This document shows positions 40,201 through 52,816 of a stretch of 64,000 nt of DNA, piece by piece (the stretch's first letter is position 1; every line of letters starts with the position of its first letter). Position numbers and translations under genes: made by a program. This DNA is from Muscardinus avellanarius. Its lineage: Eukaryota; Chordata; Mammalia; Rodentia; Gliridae. Below the pieces are notes generated by a model. That model saw nothing but the letters and a program-made list of their open reading frames with translations. It was not told the DNA's origin and made no database searches. The stretch spans positions 84,602,593 to 84,666,592 of the forward strand of contig OY726560.1 in NCBI GenBank assembly GCA_963383645.1, in the 5' to 3' direction.

Positions 40201-43200
40201 TTTTTTTTGGTGGTACTGGGGTTTCTTGAAACCCTTCTAACTCCGGGCTACACTCCCAGACCTGTTTTATACTTTTTATTTGGAAACAAGGTCTCTTAAG
40301 CCAGCACGGCTGGCTTCAAACCTGCACAATCCTCCTGTCTCCGCCTCCCAAGCACCGAGCGTGCACCACCACGCCTGGCAAATAGATTCTTTAAATGAAA
40401 ATGAAGGATCAGAACAGGCTAAGATGAAAAGATCCACTGCAGGTTTAATAAGATAGGGGGGGGAAAAGCATGGTGTTCTAGCCCTCATTTATATGGCTTA
40501 TCTACTTTCTTTTTTTTTTTTTTTTTTAAGAAAGGACCATGGTTAATGTAAAATAGAGCATTAATGTAACATTTTTAGGGGAGTACTGGGGATCAACCCT
40601 AGATCATTCTTATACTAGTTCTTATTTTTATTTTGAAACTCTGTTTCACTAAGTTGCCAAGGCTGTTTTTCAGCCTGTGATCCTCCTGTCTCAGCCTCTG
40701 AAGTACCAGGATTATGGGTGTGTGCCACCACACCCAGCTTGCATATACACATTCAAAGTTTTACATGGAGTTTTTGTTTTGTTTGGGGTTTTGTAGGGTT
40801 TTTTTTTTTTTTTTTTTTTTTTGTTCTTATCTTGGCCTTTAATTAAAAGCAAGTAGCAGGTACTTTTTCCTCTCCCTCTTTTTTTCTGCCTTCCAATCAA
40901 GTCTCATGCATTCTACCTCTAAGATACCCCTCCCCCTTTATTTGCTTTTTAATTTTGAAATACAGTCTTGCTAAGTTGCTAAAGCTGGCCTGGAACATGC
41001 AATCCTCTTGTCTCAGCCTCTAGAGTACAGGCATACAAGAACCACCATGCCCAGACTAACATTTTTAAATCACCAATTTTTTGAGAATTGTTTAAAGTAT
41101 GTCAATTTAACTTAGAAAACAGTATTTTATATACTATTTTATGAGTATCTTAATTTTATTTTGTCCATGCCTTTCAACAGCATTAATCTGTTTGTTTTTG
41201 GGTATGATAAATGTAAAAGTTAACCTAAGATTAAGATTGTTAATTTTTTTCCTTTGCTATCAATATATCAAATATCTGATTGACTTAAAGACAGTGTTAT
41301 CTTCTAAGTCATTGCTGTTGTGAATCTTTGTATATATGATTTTTGTACTTTATGAAGTTTTTTTTTTTTTTTTTGTGGGTCTGGAGATGGAACCCAGGGG
41401 CATTTGACCTCTGAGCTACACCCCCTGCCCTATTTTTTATTCTTTATTTTGAAACAGGGTCTCACTGACTGAGTTGCAGAGGGCCTCACTAAGTAGTTGA
41501 GGCCTCACTAAGAGGCTGGCCACGAACCATGATCCTCCTGTCTCAGCCTCCCAAATGCTGGCATCAAAAGGGTACACCACGCCCAGCTACTTAATGAAGT
41601 TTTGATAAAAGCCAATATCTACTTGCTTAGTGTATTCTTAATTAGCTTTATTTTTGTGTGGTATTGGGGGCGGAACCCAGGGGCTTTTCTACCTCCGGGC
41701 TATACTCCCAGACCTATTTTATACTTTACTTGGAAACAGGATCTCACTAAGTTGCTGAGAGCCTCACTAAGTAGCTGAGGCTGGCTTTGAACCTGTGTGA
41801 TCCTCGTGTCTCAGCCTCCCAAGTGCTGGGATTACAAACATGGGACACCATGCCCAGCTTTAGCTTTACTTTAGATTGGTATTAAATATATTAATGATAA
41901 CCTTCTTGTTCTGCTAGACTTCTTTTATTGAAGGGATAGCTTTAAACTAGTTTATGTATGTTAAGAAAGCTGGTAAGATTTGTATATCAGATAATGTGAT
42001 TTAGTTGATTTAATGTTAATCCTTAACTAGAGCAGTCTCATTTGTTTTACTGACAGATCTTTTGTATTTTAAGTTTAGGAACTGCGGTTTCAGTAATGGC
42101 CAAGATTCCACTGTTGGAGTGCCTAACCAGACATAGTTACAGGGAATGTTTGGGAAGACTGGATTCTTTAAATGAAAATGAAGGATCAGAAAAGTCTGAG
42201 ATGAAAAGATCCACTGAACTGGTGCTCTCTCCTGAAATGCCTAGAACAACTTCTATATCTGCATTAACCTCATTTCACAAGTCAGTGGAACATTTAGCCC
42301 CAGACACCACAGATGCTGAAAGTGGCAAAGACATTAGGGAGTCTTGTCAAAGTGCTGTCCAGCACGAGGAAACTTCAATAGACGCTAAAGATGGCGATCT
42401 GCCTTTTTTTAATGTTTCTTTGTTAGACTGGATAAATGTTCAAGATAGACCTAATGATGTGGAATCTTTGGTCAGGAAGTGCTTTGATTCTATGAGCAGG
42501 GTAAGTAAGATTAACATGATATTTGTATCATTTTATATTACTTTTTTTTACTTACTATGCCATGGAAAAGGGGGTATTGTGTTACAGTGGAAATGGTGTG
42601 CCTTGCATTGGAACTTCTCACCTTGTATGAAATTATTTTGCTTGTAATTTTATTTATGAATTGAGATGATAATAGGTAATTTTGTTCAAGTGCAATGAGA
42701 ATGAATTTCATACAATAAATGACATAGATTGGGAGTGGTTAGTTCAAGGACAAACCACCACTACCCAAAAGAAGATAATTGAATATTTCCATCACTCAGA
42801 AAATCCCATTGTGCTTTTTTCCAATCACCATCTTCCTAGAGAGAAACATTCGTTTTTAAAGTTTTAAGCCATATTATCTCCTTCAAAATTCAAGACTTCT
42901 GACATTATAGTTTTACTTGCATCTTATAGTTAAACCTGGAGGAAATATTTCTCCATGTCTTATCCATAAGTCGATTTAAAATATTTGAAGCCAGAAAGGA
43001 AGTTAATGTAGGCATATATTTTAGTGAAGCAAAGTATTAAATAATGTCTTGAATATTTTCGTTTTTAAACTATGTATTGGCTAGAGTAGTTAAGTGTTTC
43101 TCGAGGACCATTCAGTTGGAAAAGAGACTTAAGTCTTGATTTACTCCTTAAAGTAAACACATTACCTGGCATGTTTGAAAACAGCACATTTTTTAAGTGA

Positions 43201-46200
43201 TGACTTAAATAAGAAATTTTTTAAAATGTGGATTTCTTAATTCTTTTTGGTATCTATTTCCTCAGTGACATCCAGAAGGGTAGTTATTGTATTTAATAAA
43301 GATGATTGCCAGGGCAGAAGATTACATAATAAATTTGGCAAAGATTACTACCCAAAATGAAAAGCTATGTTAATGTTCCTTTTTATTTTTATTTTTTTTA
43401 TCAGTGCATTGTAATCATACATTTTATTGGTGTTCAAGCTGGTAGAAGTGTTTATGTAATGTTCCTTTTTAAGCAACTGATATTTTAGAAAACTAAAAAT
43501 TGCATTTATGGCTGGCCACAGTGGCCCTTGCCTGTGATCCCAGGGACTTGGGAGGCAGGAACATCACAACTTCAAAGTCAGCCTTGGCAGCCCTCTTTCA
43601 AAATACAATTAAAATTGTTAGGATACAGCTTAGTGGTGAGCACTTGTTTGGCATTGGTCAGGCCCTGCATTCAATCCACAGGAGGGCACTTGCTATCTAT
43701 TTCTTCTTTAATCAGTGATGTCAGATGTCTGTGATGCAGATGTCTAGGAAGAACCCAAGAGAAAAAACATAGTTTAGCACTGAGTGCTATGTATTGAAAG
43801 CGTGAAGATGATTATCAATACAATTCTGTGGTTCAAATGTATACCTGGCAAAACTACAGAGACTTCATTTGAAAATTTTAACCTTCATTACCTGTGAACA
43901 AATGGAATAAACTATTAAGTGCAATAATATCTTTGGAGATTGTATTGTTATTCTATTATTCTATAGGAGAAATAAATTATAAACTAATTTTTTTCCATGT
44001 TTGGTTGTACTTCTCTAAATTATGAAATAACAGAAACATGAGGAGCCTCAGTTTTGGGTTTATTTATTCTTCCTAAAGTTCCTACTAATTTACATTTGCA
44101 TTTAGTTATAATTTTGGCCAAATTAAAAATTTGGATCAGTTTTACACATCATTTTCAGACCTTTTATCACCATAATAATGTACAACTAATCTTTTTTTTG
44201 ATAATACTATGGAACAAAAAACGTGTATATTCAACCAAAGTTTCCACAGATTGGAGAAAAGTAAAATATTCACCATATATAAATTTTAATGTTGTGCAAA
44301 GTGATACTGCCAGTACCTAAATAATGGCTCTGTTAAGGTTTGGGTGGTATTCGAAGTTCAGCCCTTATTAACTCCACTGGATTCTTGTTAATAACAGTGA
44401 TTCAGTTTTAACTAATTTTATATGCTCTCTGTCTTGTACAAGACACAGGCAACAGTAATCAAGTCACATTCTACTCTTGACTAGAGATCAGAGAAGGCAT
44501 GAATGATGAAGGAATTGGTAATTGACTAAGACCTTTAAGTAGGGACAAAGATGGGATTAAACAGTTTATGGGTATGAGCAAAGATGAAGTAGAACACACA
44601 GACTTTATCTTGAAGGATTAAGTAATTCAGCCTAAAATAATAGCACTCCTGAAAAGATTTACTGGTATCAAATCAATGTAATATTAACATTATTCTATAC
44701 ATATTGCATGTTATTTGTAGGCAGAAAGAAGCCATTGGGATTTTATCAAGAGACAACCATAGCAAAATACCATGGCTGAGCACATGTAGATACTAGCAGG
44801 TATCTAGGAACAGTCTAAGAACTTGTGAACCTGTTGGGGATTGAAATACCGGTTGGATTTACTTCCATTAGAAACTATGCTTAAGCCGGGCGTGGTGGCG
44901 CACACTTGTAATCCCCACGTTTGGGAGGCAGAGACAGGAGGATCACGCAGTTTCGAAGCCAGTCTCGCTGGCTTAAGAGACTCTGTTTCCAAATTTAAAA
45001 AATATAAAAATAGGTCTGGGAGTGTAGCTCGGAGGTAAAAGGGCTTCCAGGAACCCCAGTACCACCAAAAGAAGAAAAAAAAAACTATGCTTAATAGTAA
45101 AAACATATAGAGACAAATAAAAGTGAGCTAAAGAGTGTCCTTCTGGATCACCGGTATTTAAAGATTAGACAGGAAAAGGTACCAGCAAGGAATGCTGTTA
45201 GGGAAACAGCAGAGGTAATGTTCCGAAATACTGAATTTTGGAAAAGGTATATTACTACGCCAAATATACAACAGGTTCAAATAAAGCAATGTCTTTTGGT
45301 GATCTTCGACTGAGCAGGGGAAAGGGACCAGTGTTGAAAATGTTTTTAGGTTTCATGAATCCAGCAGATTTATAGAATTAAAGCCCAAGAACGGGAAGGA
45401 TTAAAGAGTAAGAAAGCATAGTAAATCAAGCCAATACCTGTGGAGATGAAACCAAGAATGAAGGATTTTTTTCTTCAAGATGCGGAGGTAACACTGAAGA
45501 TACATATTTTAGAGAGAAGCTGGGTTGATAAGAGTAATTAATAACCAAGGAATGAGTTTTAGTCATTAACTCTGCCTTATAATTAGCCTTATAATCCTAA
45601 GGTTATAATTATATCATTAACCTTATGACACCTGGATGAAAACATTTTCTGATGGATGTTAATAATTGATTGAATCATGGCATTGATGGAAATGAGTGAC
45701 TCCTGAAACTATGTTCTTAATTATGTATTCTAGTGTATTCAGTATCACTTATCTAAGCTGCTGTTTATTCTATTTTTGACATTCCATGAATATATGTTAG
45801 ATTGCTCATGTTTTTCTTTATAACATCTCTGGGGTTATATTTCAAATAGTATGAAAAACATTTAAAAGTAATTGCTAAAGTTTTACTCATGGATTTCCTT
45901 ATCATTTAGCTTGATCCAAAGATTATTCGACCATTTATAGTAGAATGCCATCAAACTATTGCCAAACTTGATAATCAGAATATGAAAGCTATTAAAGGGC
46001 TTGAAGATCGGCTGTATGCCCTGGACCAGATGATCGCTAGCTGCAGCCGCCTGGTGAATGAACAGAAAGAGCTCGCTCAGGTACTTATTTCTGACTTCTT
46101 TGGGAAAAGATTTTGTGGTTTGTCTTTATAGGTATTTTATGTATGATACCAAAGTGTTATGTACCCTGTTTGAGTTCAAGCTACTGTTGATGAAAGCTAA

Positions 46201-49200
46201 AATATAAACCATGAATATGTTTCTCATATCTGGGGGTAAGAGGAGATTATAAATATATTTTTAATATGATAAAAGGAAGATCATTGTTTTGATAAACATT
46301 TGAGTACTTTCTGTTCCCCCCTAAAGAAAAAATGAAATCTTTAAAGGATAGAGAAAAAATAAGAAATCTTGAAAAGAGTTTCTAGTACTTTAATTTGTGA
46401 CTGCCTGTCCTACACCCACAATGGCAAATTTTTTTTAAACAATTTTTTATTGAACATAAGTAGTATACATTTACACTATATTTGGTGCCCTCTCCTCCCC
46501 CCCCCCAATGGTTGTCCAGGTTAACCATGTCTTATTCATAATTTTACACATGTTTAGGTGTAGACCCTCATTAATCAAGATCGGCCTTTCTCCTCTCCTA
46601 TCTTTCCATTAAAACTTAGCTACTATTTCCCCTCTAATATCTGGGGTCCTACTGGTATCCTTTGTGTTTTCTAGTTTGGGCATATTAGAGGAAACATGTG
46701 TATCTTCTCCTTCTGTGCTTGGCTGATCTCACTTAACATGATGCTCTCCAGGGCTTTCTATCTCCTTGCAAATGACATAATTTTGTTCTTCTTTATGGCT
46801 GAATAGAATTCCATTGTGTGTATTTCCCACAGTTTTGCTATCCATTCATCTGTTGATGGTGATCTGGGTTGGTTCCATATTTTGGCTATTACAAATTGTG
46901 CTGCTATGAACATAGGTATGCATATGTTGCTGTATTTCTCTGAATTCAACCCCTTTGGAAAGATACCTAGGAGTGGTATAGCTGGATCATATGGTGGATC
47001 TATTCCCAACTTTCTCAGGAATCTCCACACAGATCTCCATAGTGGCTGAACTAGTTTGCACTCCCACCAACAGTGTAAAAGAGTTCCTCTTTCCCCACAT
47101 CCTCGCCAGCATTTGTTGTTGTTTGATTTCTTTATGCTTGCTACTCTGACTGGGGTTAGATGGAATCTCAGTGTAGTTTTGATTTGCATCTCCCTGATGG
47201 CCAGTGATGAAGAACATCTTTTCATGTATCTATTAGCCCTTTGTATCTCTTCTTTTGTGAAGTGTCTATTTAGTTCATTTGCCCATTTCTTGATTGGGTT
47301 GTTTGTTTTGCTAGTGTAGAGCCTTTTGAGCTCTTTGTATACTCTGGATATTAGCCCCCTATCAGAATGGTGGCTGGTAAAGATCCTTTCCCATTCTGTA
47401 GGCCAAAGAACTCAACCAAAAGACTTCTGGAGCTGATCGACAAATTCAGTAAAGTCGCAGGTTACAAAATCAACCTAAAGAAATCAGTGGCCTTTCTTTA
47501 TGCCAACAACGAATCCACAATGAAAGAAACAAAAACAACAATTACATTCACTATAACCTCAAAACCTATAAAATACCTAGGAATAAACCTAACCCAAGAT
47601 GTAAAAGACCTCTACAACAAAAACTATAAAACATTAAAGAAAGAAATAGAAGACGACCTTGGAAGATGGAAAGATCTCCCGTGCTCATGGATAGGCAGAA
47701 TAAATATCATCAAAATGGCCATTCTGCCAAAACTGATCTATAGGTTCAATGCAATTCCCATTAAAATACCAGTGACATTCTTAAGAGACGTAGAAAAATC
47801 AATCATGAACTTCATATGGAGAAGGAAAAGACCTAGAATAGCCAAAGCAATTCTCAATAACAAGAAACACGCAGGAGGCCTTACAATCCCAGACTTCAAA
47901 CTATACTATAGAGCAATAGTAGTAAAAAACAGCATGGTACTGGCACAAAAACAGATATACTGACCAGTGGATTCGAATAGAAGATAAAGAAACAAACCCA
48001 CACATCTTTAGTCAATTAATCTTTGACAAAGGGGCCAAACACATACGCTGGAGAAAAGACAGCCTTTTCAACAAGTGGTGCTGGGAGAACTGGCTATCCA
48101 TTTGTAAAAAGATGAATCTAAACCCCTATATCTCACCTAACACAGGAATCAACTCAAGATGGATCAAAGACTTAGAAATTAGACCTGAGACTGTGAAGTT
48201 AGTAGAGGAGAACATAGGTTCAACACTACAACATATTGGCACAGGCAGTAACTTTCTCAACAAAACCTCCAAAGCTCAGGAAATTGAAGCAAGAATAAAC
48301 AAGTGGGATAACATCAAACACAATGGCAAATTTAATGTGATGAAGCAACTCAGCTCCAAATAGTTGAAGTTCATGACTGCACTATGATGCTTGCTTTCTT
48401 GCTTGACTTTTCTTGCCAGCATTTTTCCTATGGATGTACTCTCCCATTAGGCCACACCAATAATTATAGCCTTCATGTTAGCTTTTTTTCCTTTTTTTTT
48501 TAATTCCAAAGTAAAACATCCATCTTTGATATAGGCCGGTGTGATATAAATTAGAATGTTCTTTAGTACTTTTTAGTGGTACACTTAATTTTGTCACTTA
48601 AAAATCTCTTTAAATCACATGGATGCAAGGGTGGAGGAAGCTACTGGAGTTTAGCCCTAGGAGTGTACTGCCTTTGAACTACATCTCAGCCCTTTTATTT
48701 TTTAAAGTACTGGAAATTAAACTGTGCGTTATACTCCTAACCCTTTTTTAGTTTTCATTTTGAAAAGTTCTCACTTAAGTTGCTGAGGCAGGCCTCGAAC
48801 CTGCAATCTCCTGTCTCAGCTTCCCAAAAAGTAGGATTACATTTGTGGGCACCACACCTAGCTCCAGCATTTTATTTTATTTTTTTTATTTTATTTTATT
48901 TTGTTGGTGCTGGGGGTGAAACCCAGATGTTTTCTACCTCCGGGCTGTACTCCCAACCTATTTTATATTTTATTTGGAAACAGGGTCTCACTAAGTTGCT
49001 GAGAGCCTCATTAAGTAGCTGAGGCTGGCTTCGAACCTGTGCAGTCTCCTGTCTCTGCCTCCCAAGCGCGGGGATTACAAGCGTGCACCTCCATGCCCTC
49101 CCGGCTTGTTTTTCTATTCGTGTGTGTGTGGGTGGGGGGGGTACTGGGGTTCCTGGAAGCCCTTCTACCTCCGGGCTACACTCCCAGACCTATTTTTACA

Positions 49201-52200
49201 TTTTTATTTGGAAACAGGGTCTCCTAAGCCAGGGCGCGCGCGCGGCTGGCTTCGAACCTGCGTGATCCTCCTGTCTCTGCCTCCCAAGCGCCAGGATTAC
49301 AAGCATGCGGCACCACGCCCGGCCTTGTTTTTCTATTCTTAAGTGATTCCAGTTGCATGTTTTATTTTGTTTTGGGGGTCTGGGGATGCAATCCAGGGGC
49401 ATTTGACCTCCAAGCCACACCCCCTGCCCTATTGTTTATTCTTTATTTTGAAACAGGCTCTCACTAATTGTAGAGGGCCTCACTAAGTAGCTGAGGCCAT
49501 CTGCGAACCAGGTCCGCAAACCAAGATCCTCCACTCTCAGCCTCCCGAATGCAAGGATTACAAGCGCGTACCACCACGCTCGGCCCCAGTTACATGTTTT
49601 AGATCTTTTACCATCTTGATCTTGGATACTCATTTAACCTGCTTAACAGTTGTAGCTAATTTAAGTTAATCATTTATTAATGGTTTCCTTTTATTTTTCA
49701 GCTCTATGGTTTGTTTGTTGTTTTTAATATAGCTTAAAATTCCTTTTTTTTTTTTTTTTTTCTGGTGGTACTGGGGATGGGGATGGAACCCTTTTACCTC
49801 CAGGCTACACTCCCAGACCTATTTTACATTTTTAAATTTGGAAACAGGGTCTCCTAATCCAGCGAGGCTGGCTTCAAACCTGCATGATCCTCCTGTCTCC
49901 GCCTCCTAAGCACAGGAATTACAAGCTTGCGCCACCACACCTGGCAAAATTTCTTAATTTTTATAAGACTCAAAGAAGTGTTATGAGACTTGTGATAAAT
50001 TATAATTAGGATACAAATTCCTTTCAGAGAATTTGTGTTTGCTTTTGTCATACTCTTAAGTACATCTGTAGGCTGGCATCACCTTACTCTGGTTTCACAG
50101 ATTTAAATGACTAGAAATTTGTCTCAGTACTTGGAATGTCCAGTCAACTTATGGTTTACCCGTATTTGTAGAATATAACCTTGAGGGATTAAAATGCACA
50201 GTGTTCCATTGTCCTTTTCCTTGGCTGGCTCTGGTCTCCAGTTTATTTCTTGGTTCTGCAAGGAGATAAAACTGTTCATTACTTTTTAATTTTTTTAGAA
50301 ATCAGGGGAAGTCCCCTGGGTAAAGCACTGCCTAACTTCCCTAATTGTTCCTCAAGTTTTCCTAGATATCACATACCTAAAGCCACAGGCTACTGTTATT
50401 AGAGACAAACCTTTGTATTTCTGATCCTCAGTTGCTTCTCCAGGGTCTTTTTCTTTTTAATCTTCATAAAATCAAACATAATTTATATAACTCTTGTTCT
50501 TTTGATGGTCATTTAATTTAATTTTTATTATAAATATTATTTGACTATCCCAATATAATTTTATGTATTTGGCAAAGTCTTCAGTAATGGAATTGCTGAA
50601 GTACAGTGTTTATACATTTTAAATATTAACTAATAATGTTATAATGCCTTTCGTAGGTGCAAAATCAAAGTCAGCACTCCCAGTAAATAATGACAAAACT
50701 AATTTCCCCTTTGTCAGTGTTTGCTGTATATTTCCTCTGAATTGCCATTTGTCAGATTCACTTTATCCTGATGTCTTTGTAAGACTTGATCATATTTGAT
50801 CGTTTGGCTCATCCTTTGTCTATCATACATATATATTCTTATATAAATTAATCTATTGGGCTTTTTTGAGTTTGAAAAATAAAACTTAGATGTACAAAGA
50901 TCTCTTAATTCTAGGTTTTCTACTTTGAATGGATCCACTACATTCAGAAAAATAAGATTTTTAAATCTTGCTTTAAAGTTTAACAGTGTACGTTTAACAA
51001 AGAATTTTCTATTTGTGTTTTTCTACTTGTGTAAACAAAATGAAATGTCATTTAAAATGTTTTTTTCTCAAAGGGATTTTTAGCAAATCAGATGAGAGCT
51101 GAAAACTTGAAGGATGCATCTGTATTACCTGATTTGTGCCTGAGTCATGCAAATCAGTTGATGATTATGTTGCAAAATCATAGAAAACTATTGGATATTA
51201 AACAGAAGTGTACCACTGCCAAACAAGAACTAGCAAATAATCTACATGTCAGACTGAAGTAAGTGGTTCTGGTGTCACTGAGAATGATCAGGGTTTATGG
51301 TTTATCCCCAGTGATAAGAGTAAATTTTCCCTACCATTGTGTTATAATACTGATTTATTAACTTTATTGAGACTTTTTATAGAGCATGCATATCTTGATT
51401 TTCTCAGCTTAACCAATAAATTATTTTTAGCAAACTGGTGGCTTTGAAAATAATGGTCTTATTTTATAGGTGGTGTTGCTTTGTGATGCTTCATGCTGAT
51501 CAAGATGGAGAGAAATTGCAAGCTTTGCTCCGCCTTGTAATAGAACTATTAGAAAGAGTCAAAATCGTTGAAGCTCTTAGTACAGTTCCTCAGATGTATT
51601 GCTTAGCTGTTGTTGAGGTAGTAAGGAGAAAAATGTTCATTAAACACTACAGAGAGGTATGCAATTTGATTTCTGTTTTTGTTGTGTTTTGAACATTAGG
51701 AAACTGGTATATATTATTAACTAAGCTTTTTTTTCTCCTAGTGGGCTGGTGCTTTAATCAAAGATGGAAAGCGATTGTATGAAGCTGAGAAGTCCAAAAG
51801 GGAATCTTTTGGGAAGTTATTTAGTAAGCATTCTTCTTTTGATGGTCACTTCTGTTAATTCTTCTTACTAGTATTCTTTACTATTAAGTTTCTTTTTTAA
51901 AGGAAAAAGGATGTTCTCACTTCACAGATAAAAATTATTATAGTACCACAGTGCATGTATATGATATTGAAATCTAGAGAAACATTCTTTTTAAAACTAT
52001 GGAGTTGGATTTATTAAGTTTTAAATGCGAACCATTACCCAGTTTTAATTTACTTTTTCAAAAAACAGAGATAATCTTTTACCTTAAGTTAAAGTTTTAA
52101 AATAACCATATTGTTAATTTCTTTATACAGGGAAATCTTTTTTAAGAAACCGTCTGTTTAGGGGACTGGACTCCTGGCCCCCATCCTTTTGTGTATGTAT

Positions 52201-52784
52201 TTACCTAACCATAACAAATTATATTTATAACCATATAAATAGTCATGTAAATTAATGGGAAATAAAAATATTTCTTTTCAGAAGTAGAAATATTTATCAG
52301 AAACAAAAAATGTGCTTTCTGTTAAATCACTGTAAAAGTGGTTTTGGCATTCAAAGTCAGATAGCATTAAGCATATAGTCATAATTTTTGACCAAGAATC
52401 TTCTCACATAAGAGGATACCTCATATTACAGTGTTTGGCTCAATAGACATAGAGTATCTCGGTTTGACGTTTTGCTTTTTTTTTTTTTTACCACCCCCCC
52501 CTTCTTTTTTGCCTTTTCCTCTCACCATTTCGTTTCTCATCCTTTCCTGTCTCCATCTCATTCTTCTCTCCCCACTTAGCTTTCTTTTAATGTTTTGGCA
52601 TATATGAAAGCAGGACTCCTCATTAATTTTTCATTATATTTAAACATGAAAAATGAATATGTTTTAAAACTGATATTAAGTTCATTAATTTTATGAAGTG
52701 AGAAGAAACATTTGCATGAACAAACTTCGATGTTAGGGTTTCCCTTCCCTCATGTTAACTCTCTAGCTTTAAACATGATTCTGA

Positions 52785-52816
<32 letters not shown>

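Noticed and set aside
46758..47225. 155-codon minus-strand frame that looks like a gene
   Set aside because: It is the C-terminal end of L1 ORF2 within the twin-primed insertion.
47367..47963. 198-codon plus-strand reverse-transcriptase-like frame
   Set aside because: It is the inverted 5' part of the same L1, truncated on both sides, so not an independent gene.
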